Assembly (NCBI GenBank): GCA_964599885.1
Contig: CAZRHH010000018.1
Coordinates: 1 to 45,576, forward strand
Direction: 5' to 3'
Source: CAZRHH01 sp964599885
GTDB lineage: Bacteria > Chloroflexota > Dehalococcoidia > DSTF01 > JACRBR01
DNA length: 45,576 nt
Below, one piece after another: positions 27,448 to 36,100 of the stretch. Numbering within the stretch: the first letter of the stretch is position 1; every line of letters starts with the position of its first letter. The position numbers and the translations under genes are program-made. The notes under the pieces are model-generated. The model saw nothing but the letters and a program-made list of their open reading frames with translations, was not told the DNA's origin and ran no database searches.

Positions 27448-27758
27448 GATGGGGTGATCTGGATGAGATCTTGAAGGATCCCCGCGGCAAGAGACTGATC
27501 GGCGTCATGGGCTACAGTCTGGGAGCGGGAACGGTTGCGGCATATTATGCCTATCATACGGACACGGAAGTTGGATTCTGGTTGAACGAGGGAGCCGGAC
27601 TCGATCCGTGGTTTGCTACTTTTGCATTCGTCGCCCGTGACCACGAAAACTATGCGGGTGAAACTCCGTGGAACGGTGGAGGCTCCACATCGCATATACC
27701 TCACAACGCAGGGGCGCCTTGGATTATCGGTGCGCTAGCGGTCACCACACGCCAATGA
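27448..27758 (+). pseudogene. orphan alpha/beta-hydrolase toxin tip, 5'-truncated
   Basis: About 100 residues of an alpha/beta hydrolase fold in the plus strand: an approach helix (WGDLDEILKDPRGKRLIGV), the nucleophile elbow GYSLGAG, and downstream strands and loops to a TGA at 27758. There is no start codon with a ribosome binding site, and the frame begins at the junction with the Pro/Thr-rich fragment. The stop overlaps the ATG of a lipoprotein gene by ATGA, exactly as in the RHS tip/lipoprotein pairs at 37671, 39407, 41005 and 42867. I therefore read it as a decayed tip cassette that has lost its RHS core; the identity of the original toxin is inferred. Confidence 0.55.
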
Positions 27759-28189
27759 TCCGAATAGAATTAGCCGTTGCTATCAGCGTGTTGCTTCTGG
27801 CGTCCGCCGCGTGCGGTCCGCGACCGAGTGATACCCCGCGAACCAGCAGCGGTATTCCCCCTACAGCGACGATTGACGGACATCCCATCACGACCGTGTT
27901 CGCCTTGACGAGGTTCTCATCATTCGAGGAGGCCGAAACTGCAGCTGGGTTCTCGATCCCCGAACCCAATGGATACGTGCGCACGCACTTGTCAGCCCAA
28001 GGAGGGCGACGACCCGGTGCGCTGACAATCACTGTCGCCACTCTGTGCCAGAGCCTCTTGACAACTCCCAGACGCGGGAGTATCTTCGCCGCACATCCCC
28101 GCGAGAACGCACCGACTGAGCGATACCCGACTGCGCCCGCAGGCGTTGGTTCTTGGCGCTTGCCCATCGCTTCGTGCGGCCGTGCTTGA
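27755..28189 (+). CDS. lipoprotein, probable immunity partner of the orphan tip
   Basis: A 144-residue protein with a lipoprotein signal (VLLLASAAC, cysteine about residue 20), then a Ser/Thr/Pro-rich linker and a small globular part (TTVFALTRFSSFEEAETAAG). From about 28036 the DNA is the duplicated promoter block that also precedes 30951, so the last ~50 codons are probably not original: the gene looks truncated at its 3' end by fusion to the upstream region of 28268. The ATGA overlap with the orphan tip and the lipobox match the other tip/lipoprotein pairs. Membrane-anchored immunity on the outside of the cell is the likely former role. Confidence 0.5.
   Translation: MIRIELAVAISVLLLASAACGPRPSDTPRTSSGIPPTATIDGHPITTVFALTRFSSFEEAETAAGFSIPEPNGYVRTHLSAQGGRRPGALTITVATLCQSLLTTPRRGSIFAAHPRENAPTERYPTAPAGVGSWRLPIASCGRA
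28036..28148 (+). repeat. duplicated promoter block, copy 1
   Basis: About 113 bp closely matching 30833-30948, upstream of the secreted protein gene at 28268. It contains the promoter at 28058-28086 and continues through a conserved leader with CCGCACATCCCCGCGAGAAC. Confidence 0.8.
28058..28086 (+). promoter_or_regulatory. sigma-70-type promoter of the 28268 gene
   Basis: TTGACA at 28058-28063, a 17-base spacer, then TATCTT at 28081-28086. The spacer contains ACTCCC...GGGAGT, a 6-base inverted repeat that could be an operator. The same -35, spacer length and a near-identical -10 recur at 30859-30887. Confidence 0.6.
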
Positions 28190-28267
28190 TCCGAGCCCGG
28201 ATGTGTACGGCAACTCGCGGATGTCCGAGCGGCGATTCAACAACGGTGCGAACAAGAGGGAGCTCAC

Positions 28268-30736
28268 ATGACTAACGTGATGCGAAGCCTGGGATTTTTC
28301 GCTGCCGCGCTGATCGCGGTCGTGCTGGCGTCAATGCCGAGCGGCATCGCCCGCAGCGTTAGTTCCATCCCGCTGGCACCCGCGCACGAGTACGTCGCGA
28401 TCGCGGATCGGCCTGTATGTAGTGTGCTCGGCTTCGACGCCGGCGTGAAAGGCCAAGACGGATCAGCGTCGATCGAGTTTCTCGGAAAGGTGTTCTGGGG
28501 CTTCGCGGACTCGTACGTAAACAGCAACTCCGGCCCGCCGAACCAACCGAACGGACTCGGGTACGGCGAGCCGCCGGCGACGGACGACGCCGCTGATTGC
28601 GTCCACCTCCAGCACGCAAGAGACACGAACAACGTCGCGACTCCAATCCTCCCGAAGGAAGCAGGCGAATGCACGATTTGGCCCCTCGGATTGATGGGAG
28701 TCGAGGCTCCAAAGGTGCACTTCTTCTACGTCCCGATCAGCAACTGCGACAGCTTCGGCTTTCCGGGCGTCGGCTTAGCGTCGTTCGATGGCACGCAGAT
28801 CCCCGCCTTCCCGTCCGTGCGCGAAGGACTCGTGTGGCCGAACACCGCGCCGACAAGCTTGGTGAGCGGCGCAGGCCCGTTCGTCGGGGGCATCGGCGAC
28901 GGCTACCTCTATCTGGGGCTGCACGGCCCGACTCCTGACGGTGTTACCCTGCCCTTTGCGAACACCGCGAGACTCGCGCGCGTGCCCAACACGACGGCCG
29001 CGCTCGAAGCGTGCGTTCCGGAAAGCGCGCCGGAATGTGAACTGGAATATTGGAACCCGTCTACGACCATCTGGGAGACAGTCGTCTCCGAAGAGCAAAG
29101 CATTTTCACCGCTAGGCTCGGGCTCAATGGCGGGGTGACGTTCGGCTACAGCTCCGGCCTGGATAAGTGGACGGCGACCTATGCGGGCGGACCGCTCTCC
29201 ACGGTTCGAATGCGCACGGCAACCGAACCAACGGCGCCGTGGGGCGCCGAGGAAACGCTGCTGTCCTACTGTCCGTACTTCTTTCTCCCCGGGTTTGGCT
29301 ACTGCTACACCGGCACACTCCACCCTCAGTACGAGACCAACGGCGGTGAGACGCTCTACATCACGATGGCGACGAACCGATTCGTCCCGGTCAACGGTGT
29401 GCCGACGATCGATGACTACAGTGTGTTCTTGCATGAGATCATGCTTGGGCGTCCCGTGACCCAATCCGTGAACAGTGCCAACGAGCGGCGCTATCGCATC
29501 GGGTCGACGCCCGCCGGGTTCTCCGCCGAGGGTACTGCGTTTTACGCTGCGACCATTCCGGTGCCCGGCTTCAACGCGATCTCCGAGTGGACAGATCCGG
29601 CGACGAACGATGTGCTCCTGGCCGCGGCACAGCCATCGGCGACCCACACCCAGCAGGGGGCGACCGTGTTCTACGCGCCGCTGAGGAGAAGCATCGCCAA
29701 CTTTGCCAATGCCTACGAACCCGTCTATCGGTGGGACAAGAGTCCGACCGAACACGCCTACTTACCTCTGACAGGTCTGGAATCGGAGGGCTACGTCAAC
29801 GCCGGCATCGCCTTCTACACGGTGTGCGGAGACGTCGACCAGGATTATCTGAGTGACTGCGTCGAGCTCAACTATGGCAGCGATGAGGCCGTCGAGAACA
29901 TCAATATCGATGGCGACTGTTTCCTTACGCCCGACGGCAGCGAGTGCCAGCTGGACGACTGGGGCAACCCCGTGCCATTGAGCAACGCCCAGAGCGTGGG
30001 ACAGGACGACATTCCCCTGGCGCACTTGGATAATTGCCCGCTCGTGGCGAACCCGCTCCAGGAAAACTCCGACAGCGGCGACATCGCCACGGGCGCGGTC
30101 CTACCAGACATCAGCAATCCGCGGAGCGATATCCTCGGCGACGCCTGCGATGACGACATCGACAACGATCGGCTCACGAACGCGCAGGAAGCGGCAGGAT
30201 GCAATAGTACCGGTGCAACCGAAGCGACTCTGCAGGACACCGACGGCGACCACTTCATCGACGGTTACGAATGCCTCGTCAGCACGAACCCGAACGACAA
30301 GAACAGCAGGCCGCTAAATCCAGCACCCGCGCTCGACCCTGATTCCGATCGCATACCGAGCACGCTGGAAACGTTGATAGGATCGAACCCAAACGTTGTG
30401 GATACGGACGGTGATGGCTTGAACGACGGCATGGAGGTGCGAAACTGGGGTCTCGACCCTACCCGTGCTGACAGCGATGGCGACAGCTGCGGCGATCGTC
30501 ATGAGGCGGTAAACATCAACAATAACCACCAAATCAATGTCGTGGATCTCGGGGCAATTGCCCAGCACATCGGACCGGATACTCCCGGTAGTCCGTATCA
30601 CATCGCTTTCGATGTGAACCGAGACGGCTCGATCAATGTGGTCGATCTCCAAATGGTTGCAGCTACCGTGCCTACAAACTGCATCCCTCCGCGCCACATT
30701 GCGCGTGCGGGGCCGTACGGAGCGACAGGTCCGTAA
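28268..30736 (+). CDS. secreted protein with calcium-binding TSP3-like repeats and dockerin-like end
   Basis: An 822-residue exported protein. A signal peptide covers about residues 1-30. The first ~500 residues are a beta-rich domain (IEFLGKVFWGFADSYVNSN) that resembles propeller-type DUF4185/glycosidase-like domains, with a duplicated-looking layout but no clear catalytic motif. From ~520 on, Asp-rich calcium loops follow (DVDQDYLSDCVE, DDDIDNDRLTNAQE, DTDGDGLNDGME, DSDGDSCGDRHE). The end has two dockerin-like EF-hand loops (INNNHQINVVDLGAIAQHI and DVNRDGSINVVDLQMVAATV). GAGGGAG precedes the ATG. It shares its promoter block with the toxin gene downstream, so the two are probably expressed together; it may be a surface scaffold or a partner of the toxin. 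Confidence 0.75.
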   Translation: MTNVMRSLGFFAAALIAVVLASMPSGIARSVSSIPLAPAHEYVAIADRPVCSVLGFDAGVKGQDGSASIEFLGKVFWGFADSYVNSNSGPPNQPNGLGYGEPPATDDAADCVHLQHARDTNNVATPILPKEAGECTIWPLGLMGVEAPKVHFFYVPISNCDSFGFPGVGLASFDGTQIPAFPSVREGLVWPNTAPTSLVSGAGPFVGGIGDGYLYLGLHGPTPDGVTLPFANTARLARVPNTTAALEACVPESAPECELEYWNPSTTIWETVVSEEQSIFTARLGLNGGVTFGYSSGLDKWTATYAGGPLSTVRMRTATEPTAPWGAEETLLSYCPYFFLPGFGYCYTGTLHPQYETNGGETLYITMATNRFVPVNGVPTIDDYSVFLHEIMLGRPVTQSVNSANERRYRIGSTPAGFSAEGTAFYAATIPVPGFNAISEWTDPATNDVLLAAAQPSATHTQQGATVFYAPLRRSIANFANAYEPVYRWDKSPTEHAYLPLTGLESEGYVNAGIAFYTVCGDVDQDYLSDCVELNYGSDEAVENINIDGDCFLTPDGSECQLDDWGNPVPLSNAQSVGQDDIPLAHLDNCPLVANPLQENSDSGDIATGAVLPDISNPRSDILGDACDDDIDNDRLTNAQEAAGCNSTGATEATLQDTDGDHFIDGYECLVSTNPNDKNSRPLNPAPALDPDSDRIPSTLETLIGSNPNVVDTDGDGLNDGMEVRNWGLDPTRADSDGDSCGDRHEAVNINNNHQINVVDLGAIAQHIGPDTPGSPYHIAFDVNRDGSINVVDLQMVAATVPTNCIPPRHIARAGPYGATGP

Positions 30737-30832
30737 CGTCGAACGCGTCGCAATGTGCACGAGTGCTGCCCGAGCGACGACACGTGTGTTAATCGTGCGC
30801 AGCCGCCACGAGCGGTGGTGATTCCATGTTGG

Positions 30833-30948
30833 CCGCCACTCCTGTGACGCGATGCACCTTGACAACTCGTAGACGCAGGAGTATCGTCGCCGCACATCCC
30901 CGCGAGAACGCACGGATTGAGCGATATCGACTTCGCACGGAGGCGTTG
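30833..30948 (+). repeat. duplicated promoter block, copy 2
   Basis: About 116 bp homologous to 28036-28148, ending directly before the GTG start of the SpvB-type gene at 30951. The shared stretch includes the -35/-10 elements and the leader. Confidence 0.8.
30859..30887 (+). promoter_or_regulatory. sigma-70-type promoter of the SpvB/RHS toxin genes
   Basis: TTGACA at 30859-30864, a 17-base spacer and TATCGT at 30882-30887, matching the promoter at 28058. The spacer palindrome is less perfect here. The start codon is about 64 bases downstream of the -10, with GGAGG just before it. Confidence 0.6.
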
Positions 30949-30950
30949 CT

Positions 30951-33119
30951 GTGTATATTTTTCGCTGGCTCACGCTGTGGACTGTGATTGGAATCGCGAT
31001 CGTGACGCCGGCGATGTTCGATCGCGATGAACCGGGACTCGTCCGCCACATCATGGATGTGCGCGCGGCGCAGGCTCAGGAGGCGCTGGAGCCGTCGGTG
31101 ACGGTCACCGAATCGACGACACTCCCACCGACGCCGACGCCCACGGAGTCAGCGGCCGATTCCCCCTCGCCAACGATAACGGCAGAAGACGCGCCGACTG
31201 AGCTATCGACCGTTGAACCTTCACCGGAACCGATCCTAACAGAGACGCCCGCTCCCGCTGTCACGACCGAGGCGGACACTCCAACGTCGACCCCAACGAC
31301 GACGCCCAGCCCCACCCCGACGGTGGTCGCCGATCTCCCGGACCTCGCACCGTCGCTCGACTACATAGGCGACAGTTCGCAAGCCACAATCGCACGGTCC
31401 GGCGGACGCGCCACATCGAACGATCGCCGCGTCGTGATCGATTTCCCAGACCGAGCGACGACCGCCGAGTTGGATGTACGGATCACGAAGCTTCCGAGAG
31501 ACAATGGTTACAACCGACCCTCACCGAACCAGGCATTCCTCGCGATCTGGAGGTTCGACGCCACGGCGGACAGTGGCTCTCGCGCCGTCCACGAGTTCGA
31601 TGACGACGTGACCATCAGCGTGCGGTTCGGTCCTGATGAAATGGCAGGATTCGATCCGCGGACGCTGGCCTTTTGGTCGTTCGACGAGGAGACAGAAGAA
31701 TGGGATCGAATCCCTGGTCTCGTTGACGCAGAGAATTCTGCGCTCACCGTGCGCAGTAATCACTTCAGCGTGAACGCTGCGACGGCCAGCCTGATCGTCA
31801 ACTCCGCTGCCCTGTTGGACGGCAAGAATGTGAATCCGCAGTCGGGGTCAGCCGCCTTCAGTATCCCGCTCGAATTGCCGCCGGGCGTGGGCGGACTCAC
31901 TCCATCGCTCGATTTGTCCTATGACTCCGGCCGACTCGGGGAGATGCGTACGTACGATGCTGGCTCCGGCTGGGTGGGCGTAGGTTGGAACCTGGACGTG
32001 CCGAACATTCAATTTAGCCAGGACGCGGCGTATACACCTGAGCAGCTGCTCCGTCACCGAGCGTTCTTGTCGATCGGAGCGATCGGCGGCGAGATGATGC
32101 AGGATCCGGCCGGCACGTTGGATACAGATGGTTACGTCTGGCGCTTGCGAGACAATCCGTACATCAAGATTCGTGCGAGCTGCAACGTGATCAACTGCGT
32201 CAATGGGTGGAGCGTTTGGGATCAATCCGGCACGAAGTACACCTTCGGCGGCGGTACGGACGCAGCGACGGAGTTCCGGCGCTTTTACCGGCAGAGTGCC
32301 GGACCGAACATCGGGACGATCCGCGACTATCGCGCCGACGTGAATCGCATTGAAGACACTCGCGGAAACAGCGTGGTGTTCGAATACGAGCAGACGAGGA
32401 TAAAGGACGTTATCGATCCGAATACGCTCTACGTGATCGACTCCCGCATCGAAAAGATCAAATACAACAGCGACGCAGTCGTCATTGATTTCGTCGCTGC
32501 GACGGATCAATGTATCGTGATCCCGCCAAATGATCCGTTATCGTGCACGAACATGCGCTTCGACACCCCGCGCAACGTCGCCGCCGCAAATGGATGCTGG
32601 CCCTACTTGGCGCCTCCCGTGCGTGAGACGCAGAAGCTCTCGCAGGTTAACGTGTCGGTCTCAGGCGCGCCCGCGCGTCGATACCAGTTCACATATGAGG
32701 ACACGGCGCGCGATTTTCTAACAGATACATGCGGGCACGTGCTGAAGACGACGGGCACGCTTCGGCTCAGAGACGTGAGCGAACGGATGCCAGACGCAAA
32801 CGGCGTCCTTCAGACATTGACAACGACGGAATTTCAGTACGCGAACGAACCGCATGCGTTGCTCGGAAACAACAACATCGATCAGTGGGGCTACGTGTGG
32901 CCGCATCTGACGCGCGTAGAAAACGCGCTCGGTGGCGTCATCCTCTTCGACTACGAGGAAAAGGGTCGAGCCAACGGCAAGGATCGTTGGTCCCGCAGCG
33001 TCGTCATTGAGGAACGACGACAATTTGGCCCGAATCAGCCTGATGTCGTCACAAGTTACAGCTACGAAAGTGCGCAGTTCAGCGCGGGGCCTCACCAATT
33101 CATGCCCCGAACCCGTTAG
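30951..33119 (+). CDS. SpvB/TcdB-type toxin, N-terminal part
   Basis: A 722-residue exported protein. It starts at a GTG (30951) with GGAGG 8 bases upstream, has a membrane/signal segment at residues 3-22, and then a Thr/Pro/Glu-rich linker to about residue 125 (TPTSTPTTTPSPTPT). The SpvB-type region follows: GSAAFSIPLELPPGVGGLTP, LSYDSG, GSGWVGVGWNLDVPNI. After it come the first RHS-like strands (VNRIEDTRGNSVVFEYEQ). In related proteins the chain continues into the YD-repeat cage. Here it stops with TAG at 33117, five bases before the next frame begins, and the residues on either side read as one interrupted protein. Expected role: N-terminal plug and shell of a secreted toxin-encapsulating cage. 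Confidence 0.82.
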   Translation: MYIFRWLTLWTVIGIAIVTPAMFDRDEPGLVRHIMDVRAAQAQEALEPSVTVTESTTLPPTPTPTESAADSPSPTITAEDAPTELSTVEPSPEPILTETPAPAVTTEADTPTSTPTTTPSPTPTVVADLPDLAPSLDYIGDSSQATIARSGGRATSNDRRVVIDFPDRATTAELDVRITKLPRDNGYNRPSPNQAFLAIWRFDATADSGSRAVHEFDDDVTISVRFGPDEMAGFDPRTLAFWSFDEETEEWDRIPGLVDAENSALTVRSNHFSVNAATASLIVNSAALLDGKNVNPQSGSAAFSIPLELPPGVGGLTPSLDLSYDSGRLGEMRTYDAGSGWVGVGWNLDVPNIQFSQDAAYTPEQLLRHRAFLSIGAIGGEMMQDPAGTLDTDGYVWRLRDNPYIKIRASCNVINCVNGWSVWDQSGTKYTFGGGTDAATEFRRFYRQSAGPNIGTIRDYRADVNRIEDTRGNSVVFEYEQTRIKDVIDPNTLYVIDSRIEKIKYNSDAVVIDFVAATDQCIVIPPNDPLSCTNMRFDTPRNVAAANGCWPYLAPPVRETQKLSQVNVSVSGAPARRYQFTYEDTARDFLTDTCGHVLKTTGTLRLRDVSERMPDANGVLQTLTTTEFQYANEPHALLGNNNIDQWGYVWPHLTRVENALGGVILFDYEEKGRANGKDRWSRSVVIEERRQFGPNQPDVVTSYSYESAQFSAGPHQFMPRTR

Positions 33120-33124
33120 TCCCT

Positions 33125-36100
33125 ATGACGCCTGCGTATCAGAACCCGTTCAACGCTGGGTATAGGGGCTTCGAGAAAGTCACGGAGACGGATGCCGCCG
33201 GCAACAAGATTACGCACCTGTATCACAGTGCGGTGTCGTGGGACAATGAGGTGAAGACCGGCCGTGAATACGAGACGGTCTTCAAAGATGCACTTGGGGT
33301 CGTATGGCTGAAGGAGGAAACGTACTGGGTCATCCGCGAGGTATCCAACAACTCGGCGTATGGCGTCGGCTTGAAGTCGGTCAACTTTGTCTATCCATTC
33401 AACACGTCGACGACGTTACGAGACGGGAGCAAGACAAGCGTCACCAATACCTTCGATGACGCCGCGAACTGCGCTGTAACGGAGTGCTTCGGGCTCCTTA
33501 CGGCGGCAACTAGCAACGTGCATCCCGACCCCTGGAGTCAGATAACCAGTACGACGACGAAGACCGCGTATCACAAAAACACCGCCAAATGGCTGTTCTT
33601 GCCGAAGTACGTCGAGCAGATCGACTCCGCTAACGGCAACGCTCTTCTGGGTTGTGCGCGCACGTATTACGACGGTGCGAACACGACGACCGCCGCCGCG
33701 CCGGCGATCGGCATCGTGACTGCGACGAGCGCGGCCGTCACGGGCACAGTCGCGCAGTGCGAGCTCGAGCAGCCGTTCACGTCATCGACGAACGCGTACA
33801 TGATTTATGAGACGCACACGAACGGCACGAAGACATACGGCAATGTCGCTCAATCTTCGATTCCGACATCCGTCAATCCTGAAAGCCACACGCCACCCTC
33901 GGGCACATGGTTCGGCTGGATACCCACCGGGCAGACGCCGCCGGTCAGCGCGTCGCTCATGCTCTACGATCCAACGCATCACGTCTTCCCGCTGTCCGTG
34001 ACGAACGTGCTCGGGCACGTCAGCAACAGTGCGTACGACTTCCGTCTCGGCAAACCGACGGTGGTTACCGAGCCGACGGGCCGCGTCACGACGACGGTCT
34101 ACGATACGTTTGGGCGCGTCGAGCGGGTGTACGACAGCCTCGACCTCCCCAATATCCCTACCGTCGAGTTCACATACAGCATCGGCGCGGTGAACAAGGT
34201 GACGACGAAACAGCGGACGGCGCATCACAATGCATCCGCGTTCAGGATGACGACTTCCTGCATGGACGGGTTTGGTCGGGAGTACGATCGACGCGAGCAG
34301 TTCCGTGGAACCGACGTACGAAGCACGCGCACGGACTATGACGCACGTGGCCTGACGGCCATGACGTCCGCTCCGGCCGTCGTTGGAACGGCGATCGACT
34401 GTGCCTGGTATTCCACGATAGGGTTCGATCGCACGGCTTTCGCGTACGATCCTCTCGGCAACGTGATCTCGACCATGGCGCTCGCGCCGAGTCAGTCTGG
34501 CGGGCCATCGCAACAGACGGTCCACAACGGCCTATCGACGATCACGTATGACGAGAAGTTCAACCGCACCGAACAAGTGCAAAACCCGCTGGCCCGGACG
34601 ACGACGATAAAGGAGTCCTCTGCCGCCCCTTCGGTCATCACGTTGAGGCCCAACGGACAAGGCGTATATGCGGCCTGGAATGTCACTCCGAACGTCGCTC
34701 CGCCTCCGCCGCCCACTCCGCCTCCGCACTATCAAAGCGTGGACGACGTGACGCCGCCGGACGAGGACGCGACGTACGTCGATGATTTCCGCTTCGGTGC
34801 GCGCGACAGCCATACATATCCTAGCGCGGAGCTCGCTCCCGGCGCGGTGATTAGCTCCGTGCGCTACAACGTCCGCTGGCGCCACCTCATCGAGGTGGGC
34901 TCGAACCCCATCAACGGCATCGACGCCCTGTTCTACCAGGCGTCAGTGCCTATCCAGGGACCGAGCTTCGCTGGCACGTTCGCGGACGGCTGGCGCAACG
35001 ACAAGTGGGAGCTCGCTGTTAACCCGCGGACGGGGCAGCCGTGGACTGTGGCAGAACTAAACGACGGGCTCCAATTCGGGTTTCAGACGCACAATGGATC
35101 GGGACCCCACCCGGCGGTCACGCAAGCGTGGATTGAGATACTGGTCGACTCCGGGCTGACCAACAACACGACGTATCAGTACGACGGTGCCGGCCATCTC
35201 AAGACCGTCACCGACTCTGCGGGTAACGTGACGTCGATGGACTACGACTTGCTGGGCAGAAAGCTCACGATGGACGACCCGGACATGGGGGACTGGAGCT
35301 ACACGTACAACGCGGCCGGCAGTCTCAAGACGCAGACGGATGCCCGGCTGATCACGACGACGCTGAACTACGACGCCGCCGAGCGGCTGACGCAGAAGAC
35401 CTACAGCAACCTTGCCCCGTCCGTCACGTTTGCGTACGACGCCTACAACACCGGGGCGAACGCGCCGGCGTGCGCTGGCGCTTCGACGGCGGTCGGCCGG
35501 ATGACGATGATGACGGATGGTTCGGGACAGCAGTACAACTGCTACGACACCCGCGGACGAAGCACACTGACGCGAAGGATGGTTGATTCGGCGCCATACA
35601 ACATGGCGTACGCCTACAATGCGCTCGATGCCGTGACGCAGATCACGTATCCGGACGGCGACGCGGTGCAGTACAGCACGACCCCGCAGGGCGACATGAT
35701 CGGAATGTCGTCCCAGCCATTTGGGCAAGTTCAGCAGGCGCTCGTGACGAATGCGGTGACCAAGCCGTGGGGTGCGCTGGAGAGCCTATCGCTAAACAAC
35801 TCGCTCGTCACTAGCTACGGCTATGACTTCCGCAAGCGCGTGACGTCCATCCAAACCGGCTCCGCGCAAAACGTCACGCTGACGTACGACGATGCAAGCA
35901 ACGTGAAGTCGGTGTCGGACTGGACCGGTACTTCTGAGACGGTGACGTACACGTACGATCATCTGAATCGTCTTACGGGAGGTACGGGATTCGCCGGCGG
36001 CGCGACGGCGGTGTACGCATATAACGCCATCGGGAACATGACGGCCAAACAGGAAGGCGCGGCGAGCCTGACACACACGTACCCCGCGGCCGGCACCGCG

